Positions 13,431-23,802 of a stretch of 64,000 bases of DNA are shown here, piece by piece (the first letter of the stretch is position 1; every line of letters starts with the position of its first letter). The DNA lies in assembly GCA_009599575.1 (NCBI GenBank), contig VWND01000039.1, positions 1 through 64,000 on the forward strand. The letters are read 5' to 3'. The notes beneath the pieces were generated by a model that worked only from the letters and a program-made list of their open reading frames with translations, did not search any database and was not told the DNA's origin. This DNA comes from Blumeriella jaapii (Eukaryota; Ascomycota; Leotiomycetes; Helotiales; Drepanopezizaceae). Position numbers and translations under genes: made by a program.

Positions 13431-14660
13431 TAATAAATCGAATTGTACAAAATAAAAAAAATTAAATAAGTTTTAATATTAATAACCCAAATATAAAAAG
13501 AATTGAACGATTCTATTAAGAAATGGGCTGGTGTTTTACTAGTAAATACGAATACCGCAGGCTGTAGAATTAGGCTTTGGAGCCAAGTTATTCTTGGTCC
13601 GTGCTTTAATTCGTAGAACGTTTGCATTGCGATTAGTAATAGATCGAATTGTACAAAATAAAAAAAATTAAATAAGTTTTAATATTAATAACCCAAATAT
13701 AAAAAAAATTGAACGATTTTATTAAGAAATGGGCTGGTGTTTTATTAGTAAATACGAATACCACAGGCTGTAGAATTAGGCTTTGGAGCCAAGTTATTCT
13801 TGGTCCGTGCTTCAATTCGTAGAACGTTTGCATTGCGATTAGTAATAGATCGAATTGTACAAAATAAAAAAAATTAAATAAGTTTTAATATTAATAACCC
13901 AAATATAAAAAGAATTAAACGATTTTATTAAGAAATGGGCTGGTGTTTTACTAGTAAATACGAATACCGCAGGCTGTAGAATTAGGCTTTGGAGCCAAGT
14001 TATTTTTGGTCCGTGCTTTAATTCGTAGAACGTTTGCATTGCGATTAGTAATAGATCGAATTGTACAAAATAAAAAGAATTAAATAAGTTTTAATATTAA
14101 TAACCCAAATATAAAAAAAATTAGACGATTTTATTAAGAAATGGGCTGGTGTTTTACTAGTAAATACGAATACCGCAGGCTGTAGAATTAGGCTTTGGAG
14201 CCAAGTTATTCTTGGTCCGTGCTTCAATTCGTAGAACGTTTGCATTGCGATTAATAATAAATCGAATTGTACAAAATAAAAAGAATTAAATAAGTTTTAA
14301 TATTAATAACCCAAATATAAAAATATATAAACGATTTTATTAAGAAATGGACTGGTGTTTTACTAGTAAATACGAATACCGCAGGCTGTAGAATTGGGCT
14401 TTGGAGCGAAGCTATTTTTGGTCTGTGCGTCAATTCGTAGAACGTTTGCATTACGATTAATAATAAATCGAATTGTATAAAATAAAAGAAATTATATAAG
14501 TTTTAATATTAATTTTTAAAAATAAATAGATTTATAAAGTTTTATTAAAAAATGGGCTGGTATTTTATCAGTAAATACGAATACCGCAAGCTGTAAAATT
14601 AAGCTATAAAGCCGAGCTATTATTAGTCTGTTTTTTTTTGATTTTACGAACGCTTATTTT
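13431..14660. repeat. Satellite A array A1, right part
   Basis: Remainder of the unit split by Gypsy-A, four further full units (starts near 13629, 13835, 14041, 14247) and a diverged terminal unit (about 14453-14660) in which the core has drifted to GGGCTGGTATTTTATCAG and CTGTTTTT. The same diverged unit closes arrays A3 and A4. Confidence 0.93.
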
Positions 14661-15012
14661 ACGATTAATATTTAATCGAATTATATATATATATTATTAT
14701 TGTATAATTTCGAAAAGATTTGTTGTAATTTAAAATTTAACAAAAGATATATATTATAAACGAATTGAAATTTTATATTTTTTGAATTTGATTTTTTATA
14801 ATCGATTAATTATTAATAAATAAATGGCTATATCGATTTTTTTTCGAAATTTATATTATAAATTGAAAAGTGGCAGCTTCGATTAATTCGAAAATTAAGC
14901 TAAAAGGGAGGGGGGGGGCAGCACCGAATAATTCGAAAAATAAGCTTAAAAGAAAAAAGGAGTTGGCTGCGCCGATTAATCGAGAAATAAGCTGAAAAGA
15001 AAAAAGAAGGAG
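14661..15012. repeat. Spacer with three ~45 bp repeats, C1
   Basis: 14661-14874 is AT-rich with a TATATATA run and no coding signal. From 14875 come three imperfect ~45 bp units starting GGCAGCTTCGATTAATTCG, GGCAGCACCGAATAATTCG and GGCTGCGCCGATTAATCG, each ending in a purine run. The same spacer is at 26076-26424 and 38331-38688 and is missing from C2. Confidence 0.8.
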
Positions 15013-15795
15013 GAACTTAAATAACGTTATTATTAATCAATCGTATTTATAAGCTTTTGCGTATAAAAGATTAATAATTAATAAGTTAAATACAAATATA
15101 ATTTTATTTTTAAAATCGAATAATTTTTGCGAAAAAACCGACCTGGTGACCAAAGAAAGTCGGTTACCAAGGTCTGCCAAGATTAGGGTTAGAGGGGGGG
15201 GTTATTACAACTTTTTAATTTATTAATCGTATTTATAAGCTTTTGCGTATAAAAGATTAATAATTAATAAGTTGAATACAAATATAATTTTATTTTTAAA
15301 ATCGAATAATCTTTGCGAAAAAACCGACCTGGTGACCAAAGAAAGTCGGTTACCAGGGTCTGCCAAGATTAGGGTTAGAGGGGGGGTTATTACAACTTTT
15401 TAATTTATTAATCGTATTTATAAGCTTTTGCGTATAAAAGATTAATAATTAATAAGCTGAATACAAATATAATTTTATTTTTAAAATCGAATAATTTTTG
15501 CGAAAAAACCGACCTGGTGACCAAAGAAAATTGATTACCAGGGTCTGCCAAGATTAGGGTTAGAAGGGGGGGGGGTGGTAATAACTTTTTAATTAATTAA
15601 TAGTATTTGTAAGCTTTTGCGTACAAAAGATAATTAATTAATAAGCTGAATACGAATATAATTTTATTTTTTCAAATCGAATAATTTTTTGAAAAAAAAA
15701 CCGACCTGGTGACCAAAGAAAGTTGGTCACCAGGGTCTGCCAAAACTGGTCACCAACGTTGGTGACCACCAAAATTCTTTCGCTTATAATATTAG
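15013..15795. repeat. Satellite B array B1 (4 units)
   Basis: Units of about 185-190 bp. Each has CCGACCTGGTGACC, an inverted GGTTACCAGG, then GTCTGCCAAGATTAGGGTTAG and a run of G. The last unit is special: arms CCTGGTGACC/GGTCACCAGG around AAAGAAAGTT (15705-15734), a 22 bp palindrome (15747-15768), then CGCTTATAATATTAG, where the array stops. Confidence 0.93.
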
Positions 15796-16105
15796 GGATG
15801 GAAGATACTTGAATGTTTGACATATCGAATTTTTTAAAAAAAAATCGTATAATCGAAGAAATTCGAAGAAAATAAGAATAAGTTTTTTTAGGGGTTTTTT
15901 TGAAGTTTTTGAAGTTTTTTGAAGTTTTTGAAGTTTTGGGAGTTTTGGGAGTTTTGGGGGAGTTTTGGAAGTTTTGGTAGTTTTGGTAGTTTTTGGGGGT
16001 TTTGGAGGTTTTGGAGGTTTTGGTGGTTTTGGGGGTTTTGGGGGGGGGTTTTTTGGGAGTTTTGATAATTTGGGGGTGGTGTGTGTGGTTTTGAAAAATT
16101 TTCAA
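15796..16105. repeat. G/T-strand minisatellite, C2
   Basis: Same element as at 4905-5225, joined directly to the terminus of satellite B of copy C1 (TAATATTAG then GGATGGAAGATACTTG). Minus-strand Lys/Pro/Thr-rich open frame (15638-16105) is a by-product of the short period. Confidence 0.8.
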
Positions 16106-16250
16106 AACTTTAATTAAAGTTTTCGCGTAGCCTATAGCAACGATAATTTTAATTAAATAAATTATTCGAAAACTTTAATTAAATAAATTATTCGAAAACT
16201 TTAATTAATTAAATTATTCGAAAACTTTAATTAATTAAATTAAATTACAA
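16106..16250. repeat. 25-26 bp AT-rich tandem repeat, C2
   Basis: Repeats of ATTATTCGAAAACTTTAATT as in C1. Confidence 0.75.
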
Positions 16251-16654
16251 AAAAGACATTTACAGCAGAGGGCAGACTGATACACCGACTTATACTTATT
16301 CACCATATATACAAGACCCCGTGGGACAATTCACGGGCCGGAGCCATAGAATTTGCATGCAACTAGGTTTTATAAGTAGAGTGGCGGAGCATTAAGGCAG
16401 AACGCCTGGCAACCTTTTTCCCGTGGCTTTACGGGTTCTTAATGGGGTAACGAAGGAATTGAACCTACAGAAACCATCAACCATTACACCATAGGTGCTT
16501 TAGGACTTTTGTTCCGAAAGCATACGAACGACTAGGTTATATAAAGTATATAATTTTTTAAAGTTTATTTTGTGCGTGTGTGGGATTAGGCGAATGTGGG
16601 TTTAAGCGAAAGTTAAATTTTGCGACCGTGCACGATTTTCTGAACGTTTGCATT
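16251..16654 (-). repeat. Structured block with Pol III-like boxes, best-preserved copy (C2)
   Basis: About 320 bp plus linker. On the minus strand an A-box-like TGGTGTAATGG (16481-16491) matches TRGYNNARNNG throughout, and a B-box-like GGTTCAATTCC (16455-16465) matches the tRNA B box. The gap between them is only 15 nt, too short for a full tRNA, so an anticodon arm is absent and acceptor pairing is not found. Further hairpins are CCGTGGGACAATTCACGG and CCCGTGGCTTTACGGG. It could be a tRNA-derived SINE-like piece or a chance match inside a structured repeat. It occurs once per composite copy. Confidence 0.5.
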
Positions 16655-18917
16655 GCGATTAATAATAAATCGAATTGTATAAAATAAAGAAATTAAATAA
16701 GTTTTAATATTAATAACCCAAATATAAAAAGAATTATACGATTTTATTAAGAAATGGGCTGGTATTTTACTAGTAAATACGAATACCGCAGGCTGTAGCA
16801 TTAGGCTTTGGAGCCAAGCTATTCTTGGTCCGTGCGTCAGTTCGTAAAACGCTTGCATTGCGATTAATAATAAATCGAATTATATAAAATAAAAAGAATT
16901 AAATAAGTTTTAATATTAATAACCCAAATATAAAAAGAATTGAACGATTCTATTAAGAAATGGGCTGGTGTTTTACTAGTAAATACGAATACCGCAGGCT
17001 GTAGAATTAGGCTTTGGAGCCAAGCTATTCTTGGTCCGTGCGTAAGTTCGTAGAAGAACGCTTGCATTGCGATTAATAATAAATCGAATTGTATGAAATA
17101 AGACGAATTAAATAAAGTTTTTAATATTAATAACCCAAATATAAAAAGAATTGAACGATTCTATTAAGAAATGGGCTGGTGTTTTACTAATAAATACGAA
17201 TACCGCAGGCTATAGAATTAGGCTTTGAAGCCAAGTTATTCTTGGTCCGTGCGTTAATTCGTAGAACGTTTGCATTGCGATTAGTAATAGATCGAATTGT
17301 ACAAAATAAAAAGAATTAAATAAGTTTTAATATTAATAACCCAAATATAAAAAGAATTAAACGATTCTATTAAGAAATGGGCTGGTGTTTTTTACTAGTA
17401 AATACGAATACCGCAGGCTATAGAATTAGGCTTTGGAGCCAAGTTATTCTTGGCCCGTGCGTTAATTCGTAGAACGCTTGCATTGCGATTAATAATAAAT
17501 CGAATTGTATGAAATAAGACGAATTAAATAACTTTTAATATTAATAACCCAAATATAAAAAGAATTGAACGATTTTATTAAGAAATGGGCTGGTGTTTTA
17601 CTAGTAAATACGAATACCGCAGGCTGTAGAATTAGGCTTTGGAGCCAAGTTTATTCTTGGTCCGTGCTTCAATTCGTAGAACGTTTGCATTGCGATTAGT
17701 AATAAATCGAATTGTACAAAAAAAAAGAATTAAATAAGTTTTAATATTAATAACCCAAATATAAAAAAAGAATTGAACGATTTTATTAAGAAATGTGCTG
17801 GTGTTTTACTAGTAAATACGAATACCGCAGGCTGTAGAATTAGGCTTTGGAGCCAAGTTATTCTTGGTCCGTGCTTCAATTCGTAGAACGTTTGCATTGC
17901 GATTAGTAATAAATCGAATTGTACAAAATAAAAAAAATTAAATAACTTTTAATATTAATAACCCAAATATAAAAAGAATTAAACGATTTTATTAAGAAAT
18001 GGGCTGGTGTTTTACTAGTAAATACGAATACCGCAGGCTGTAGAATTAGGCTTTGGAGCCAAGTTATTCTTGGTCCGTGCTTCAATTCGTAGAACGTTTG
18101 CATTGCGATTAGTAATAAATCGAATTGTACAAAATTAAAAAAATTAAATATCTTTTAATATTAATAACCCAAATATAAAAAGAATTAAACGATTCTATTA
18201 AGAAATGGGCTGGTGTTTTACTAGTAAATACGAATACCGCAGGCTGTAGAATTAGGCTTTGGAGCCAAGTTATTCTTGGTCCGTGCTTTAATTCGTAGAA
18301 CGTTTACATTGCGATTAGTAATAAATCGAATTGTACAAAATAAGACGAATTAAATAAGTTTTAATATTAATAACCCAAATATAAAAAGAATTGAACGATT
18401 CTATTAAGAAATGGGCTGGTGTTTTACTAGTAAATACGAATACCGCAGGCTGTAGAATTAGGCTTTGGAGCCAAGTTATTCTTGGTCCGTGCTTTAATTC
18501 GTAGAACGTTTGCATTGCGATTAGTAATAGATCGAATTGTACAAAATAAAAAGAATTAAATAAGTTTTAATATTAATAACCCAAATATAAAAAGAATTGA
18601 ACGATTCTATTAAGAAATGGGCTGGTGTTTTACTAGTAAATACGAATACCGCAGGCTGTAGAATTAGGCTTTGGAGCCAAGTTATTTTTGGTCCGTGCTT
18701 TAATTCGTAGAACGTTTGCATTGCGATTAGTAATAGATCGAATTGTACAAAATAAAAAGAATTAAATAAGTTTTAATATTAATAACCCAAATATAAAAAG
18801 AATTGAACGATTCTATTAAGAAATGGGCTGGTGTTTTACTAGTAAATACGAATACCGCAGGCTGTAGAATTAGGCTTTGGAGCCAAGTTATTTTTGGTTC
18901 GTGCGTTAATTCGTAGA
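16655..18917. repeat. Satellite A array A2 (11 units)
   Basis: Unit starts near 16655, 16860, 17069, 17277, 17485, 17694, 17898, 18105, 18310, 18517 and 18723. Early units are the GTCAGTTCGTAAAACGC type and later ones the TTCAATTCGTAGAACG type. The last unit breaks at TTCGTAG and runs straight into satellite B, so the diverged unit and spacer of other copies are deleted. Confidence 0.93.
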
Positions 18918-20075
18918 GACTTAAATAACGTTATTATTAATTAATAATATTTATAAGCTTTTGCCTATAAAATATTAATAATTTGTAAGCTAAATACGAA
19001 TTTAATTTTATTTTTAAAATCGAAAAATTCTTGCGAAAAAACCGATTTAGTGACCAAAAAAAGTCGGGTACCAGGGTCTGCCAAGATTAGGGTTAGAAGG
19101 GGGGGTTATTACAACTTTTTAATTTATTAATCGTATTTATAAGCTTTTGCGCATAAAAGATTAATAATTAATAAGTTAAATACAAATATAAATTTTATTT
19201 TTAAAATCGAATAATTTTTGCGAAAAAACCGATCTGGTGACCAAAGAAAGTCGGTTACCAGGGTCTGCCAAGATTAGGGTTAGAAGGGGGGGTTATTACA
19301 ACTTTTTTTAATTTATTAATCGTATTTATAAGCTTTTGCGTATAAAAAATTAATAATTAATAAGTTGAATACAAATATAATTTTATTTTTAAAATCGAAT
19401 AATTTTTGCGAAAAAAAACCGACCTGGTGACCAAAGAAAGTCGGTTACCAGGGTCTGCCAAGATTAGGGTTAGAAGGGGGGGTTATTACAACTTTTTAAT
19501 TTATTAATCGTATTTATAAGCTTTTGCGTATAAAAGATTAATAATTAATAAGTTGAATACAAATATAAAATTTATTTTTAAAATCGAATAATTTTTGCGA
19601 AAAAACCGACCTGGTGACCAAAGAAAGTCGGTTACCAGGGTCTGCCAAGATTAGGGTTAGAGGGGGGGGTTATTACAACTTTTTAATTTATTAATCGTAT
19701 TTATAAGCTTTTGCGTATAAAAGATTATTAATTAGTAAGCTGAATACGAATATAATTTTATTTTTCAAATCGAATAATTTTTTTTGCGAAAAAACCGACC
19801 TGGTGACCAAAGAAAGTCGGTTACCAGGGTCTGCCAAGATTAGGGTTAGAAGGGGGGGTTATTACAACTTTTTAATTTATTAATCGTATTTATAAGCTTT
19901 TGCGTACAAAAGATAATTAATTAATAAGCTGAATACGAATATAATTTTATTTTTCAAATCGAATAATTTTTGCGAAAAAACCGACCTGGTGACCAACTTT
20001 CTTTGGTCACCAGGGTCTGCCAAGACTGGTCACCAACGTTGGTGACCACCAAAATTCTCTCGCTTATAATATTAG
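18918..20075. repeat. Satellite B array B2 (6 units)
   Basis: Six units with the same internal motifs as B1; the first is the diverged GATTTAGTGACC type. In the last unit the 10 bp between the inverted arms is AACTTTCTTT (19995-20004), the reverse complement of the AAAGAAAGTT found in B1, B3 and B4. Palindrome at 20027-20048; terminus TAATATTAG at 20067-20075. Confidence 0.93.
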
Positions 20076-20079
20076 TTTT

Positions 20080-22445
20080 TATAAATAATAATACTTTTAA
20101 CGTCGATTTTTATATTTCGTACAATTTTATTAAACTTAATAATGTTTTTATTAACAATAGTATAAATTATTCGTTTGTCGATAATAATCGGAATATTATT
20201 AGCTTCGGCTGTTTTTTAATTTATACAATTGATTTCGGTTTTATTATCGAATAAAGCGAAAGCGGTCGTATTTTTTTTAAGCATTGTTTTTATTTTTAAT
20301 GCTTTTATAGCCGTGTAAAAGTAGTTTCGTCGTTTTAACTTTTGAGTTTTTATAGCGAGAACCAAAAGATTAATTTTTTCCGAAGATTTTTTTTTATCGG
20401 CTAAATTAATTACGATATTATAAATTTTTTTTTGGTTTTTTTCTAATTTAAAATCGTTTTTTTTTCGAATGATTTTAATTTTTTCGTTTTTTTTTAATAT
20501 AAAAATTTGTTTATTAATAATTTTATCGAATTTTTCTTTTGTATTAAATAAATCGTTGAATTTTAATTTAATTTTTTGTTTTATGATTTTTTTAATAATT
20601 TTGTCGACGGCTTCGAAGCTAATATATTTATCGATTTATTTTTCGCTTCGCATTGGTAATAAGCGTTTAAAAGCTGGTATTTTTTAAATAATTTAAACCG
20701 GAATATCGGTATCGATATTTTTTATATCGTCGTTAATTTTTTTTATTATAAGCGTTTTTTTAATAGTTTTATCGGTTTTTTTTCGAATTCCAAAATCTTT
20801 TTTTTTTTCGATTTTAACGTTTTTTTTTATATCAGTCGGTTTGGCGAATAAAATAAAAGCATTTTGCTTTTTTATAGTTCGCTGGTTTAATTATACAGCC
20901 ATAATATTTGCAAATGCGATATTTGCATTGGAAATATATATATTTGTTTTTTATTTATATATTTGAATTTTATTTACATTTGAAATAAAAGTTTTTTTTT
21001 TAATTAATACGCTTTTTGAAATATTTTTTTTTTTATTAATGAAAATCGTTTTCGCATTTTTTTTGTTTTCCAGGCAGTCGTTTCATTTCGTATTTTTTAT
21101 TTTTAAGCGAATAATATTTAATCAGCTCTAATTTTCAGCTTTGTTAAAAAAATCTATTTTTGCTTTCGTCGGTCCAAAGCAAATCGCTTTATATTTGTTA
21201 ATATAATAAATATTATTATTTATACAAAAATTAAATGTTTTGCATTTTAAGCGAATATAAGGTTTTTCGCAATAAATTTTTTTATTATTACAGAATTTAC
21301 ATTTAAAACCACGGAATTTGTTTTAATAATTATTTTTACTATTTTAATAGCCGCGATTTTGGTTTTCGCGTTGGTTTTCTTTTTTCTTTTGATAATCGTT
21401 ATTATAATTAATATTTCGCTGATTCTGATCGCTAGCACGGAAAAATTGCTATTAAGCAGCTATTACTTTTACGGTGGCTTAACGAAGCTGATCGCTTCGT
21501 GCATTTTAAAAAAAGTAATTATTATAAAAATTATTTTAATCGTTTTTATTATTCGAATTAACGTAAAAGAATTTTTTTTACTGCTGTATAAAATCTTCGA
21601 TTTTGCTTTGAAGTTTTTAAATTTTAATATCGGTAAATTTTAATACGAAAGTTTCGATATTTTTATTAAGCTTTTCCAAGCTAGTAGATTTTGCAAAACG
21701 ATTAAATAATATAATAATTAATTGTTTTTTAGCGATTTCGGTAATTTTTAATAATTGGGCATATTTTGCATTAAAACTTTTACGTTTTTTTTATAAATAA
21801 GAAAAAGAGATTTTTTTTGATTTATAGCTTTAATAATACGTTCGCTTTGATTTTGTTTAAAAACGAATTTTATAAATTTGAAATATTAATCGAAGGTTTC
21901 AGGGTTTTGTTTATTAATTTTAAAATACTTAATAGTTTTGTTACGAATATTAGTTGAAAGGCCAAATAAAAATAATTTTTTTTATTTAATTTCGCTTAAA
22001 ACCTTTTTATTAACGAAAACGTTAGAAACTTTCGTATAAATACGATAATAAACTTTAAGTTGTTTGGTTTGACGAATTATTATAATAAATTGCTTAAAAA
22101 AAGCGATAGTATCGCGGATTTGCTAGCGATCGTGGTTTCGGAATTTCGATTTTAAAGCTTTAATTAGCTTGCGCTAGTTTCGAGCTTTAATAGCTTTTTA
22201 TTTATTTATCGATTTAATAATATTTTTAATAATTAAATTACAGTAGCGAAAGAGTTTATCGAATATTTTAGTTTTAGAAATTCCGAAATTTTTACAGGTT
22301 TTTTTATATTTTTCGATAAAGTCGGTAACGTTGGCGCTATTAAATAAAAATGTATCAGAGGAGCCAGGAAAAAGTATACGGCCTCGCATAAAAAAACGAA
22401 AAGCGTCGTTGTTTATAATATTAATAAAAATGTTGATAGGGTTTG
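20080..22445 (-). pseudogene. Gypsy-B' gag-protease, decayed
   Basis: Gag shows FNSANVTDFIEKYKKTCKNF (about 22290-22350), a conserved fungal Gypsy gag segment (VTDFLE-Y), and a Cys-rich stretch KCKFCNNKKIYC near 21260. Protease at 20100-20280 reads ALFDNKTEINCIN, a mutated form of the L-x-D-S-G-A-E active site. Frames are broken by C-to-T stops. Plus-strand open frames at 19970-21643 are shadows. Confidence 0.7.
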
Positions 22446-23160
22446 AATTAAATAAATAAGTGTTTTCTGGAATTGCAGATTAAAGGTTTTTAATATAAAA
22501 AAAATCGTTTTTAATAAAAGAGCTATTAAAAAGGTTTTTGTGTTTTTTAAAAAAATTAAATAAAATAAGATTGCGTTCAATTATTTAAGTAACGTATTAA
22601 AAAACTTGTTTTTTAATAGGTTAATTAAATAAATATAATATTATTATATAATCTACGGTTTCGATATTCCGTGGCTCAAACTAATACACGTACAGCCATT
22701 TTTTTATTATTTTTAATAAAAAGCCGCAAATTGTAATTACTATAATCACAAAGCGTAAAATCAAAAGGTTAAGTTTTCGCCAGGCGTTTAACTAAAAAAG
22801 ATTTAGTTTAAAAAGGCCGAGCGCAGCGGTCGAAGCGTATAAATTAATATTCGATTTGTTATTTTTAAACAAAAAAGCGATTTTCGAATTTTGAATTTCG
22901 CACGGTTCAAAATTGCCTGACCGTAATTTCAAACGTTTCTGAAATATATTGCATTTTTATAATTTAATAATTGTACGCAAAATAAAAAAAGCTATTAAAA
23001 GTTTTTTATATAATGCAATTGCGAATAATATTATATTAAAGGTTTTTTAAGCCGTAATAGCGAAATATCGAAATCGATTTTGATTTCGAATTTAAGAAAT
23101 ATATCGGCGAATATATAAAAACGAAACACCGAAGTTTAAATTTTTGCGTAAGTTATTAAA

Positions 23161-23427
23161 TATAAAAATAGATAGAAAAACCAAACTGATACGGCCATAT
23201 ATCGGTGGGTAAAATAGCTTAGGAAATTCTTAAAAAAGATTAAAAAAAGGAAAAAAAGAATAAATAAAAATATAAATTAAAATGCGTGCTTATAATATTA
23301 TCTAAGGGGATGCTTTGCTTTTATATCTGTTAAAAGTAGTCAATAGCAGGGGGTTTCGGAGGGGTCCATGCCTCGACCATAGCTAAAACTACCAACTCCC
23401 ATCAATACAAGGTATCACCGTTTTACA
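23161..23427 (-). repeat. 5' LTR of Gypsy-B'
   Basis: 267 bp, same length as 46450-46716. The inner (left) edge is mutated, TATAAAAATAGATAG against TGTAAAAGTAGGTAG; the outer (right) edge is intact and ends CACCGTTTTACA. Confidence 0.9.
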
Positions 23428-23802
23428 ATACACCGACTTATACTTATTCACCCTGAATACAAAACCCCGTGGGACAATTCACGGGCCGAAGCTATAAAAT
23501 TTGCAAATAACTAGGTTCCATAAGTAAAATGGCGGAGCATTAAAACAGAACGCCTGGCAATTCTTTTCCCGTAACTTTACGGGTTTTTAATAAAATAACG
23601 AAGGAATTGAACCTACAAAAACCATTAACCATTATATTATAAGTGCTTTAGGACTTTTGTCCCGAAAGCATACGATCGACTAGATTATATAAAATATATA
23701 ATTTTTTAAAGTTTATTTTGTGTATATAAGAGATTAGGCGAATATGGGTTTAAGCGAAAGTTTAATTTTGCGACCGTGCACGATTTTCTGAACGTTTGCA
23801 TT
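23428..23802 (-). repeat. Structured block, C3 (left part lost)
   Basis: Starts at ATACACCGAC where the Gypsy-B' LTR ends, then follows the block of C2. The minisatellite and AT repeat that should precede it are gone. Confidence 0.7.

Larger units (their letters stand above)
20076..23427 (-). mobile_element. Gypsy-B', truncated copy of Gypsy-B (5' LTR, gag, protease)
   Basis: Colinear with 60890 to the window end of the large Gypsy-B. It keeps the 5' LTR (23161-23427), gag and protease on the minus strand, and is cut off inside pol exactly where satellite B ends. The LTR outer end sits in the structured block of C3, before ATACACCGAC; the other flank is lost, so no target duplication can be shown. 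Confidence 0.88.

Noticed and set aside
15787..15795. TAATATTAG as a rolling-circle nick site (geminivirus/CRESS-like TAATATTAC)
   Set aside because: The last base differs, it is not in a hairpin loop, and no Rep-like gene is present; AT-rich DNA makes such matches cheap. Kept only as a terminus.
16455..16491. A true tRNA gene
   Set aside because: Only 15 nt separate the boxes and no acceptor or anticodon stem can be formed.
15013..20075. CRISPR-like array
   Set aside because: Whole units are repeated without unique spacers, and the setting is fungal.
19970..21643. Plus-strand hydrophobic open frames as genes
   Set aside because: They are antisense to Gypsy-B' gag-protease and begin inside satellite B.
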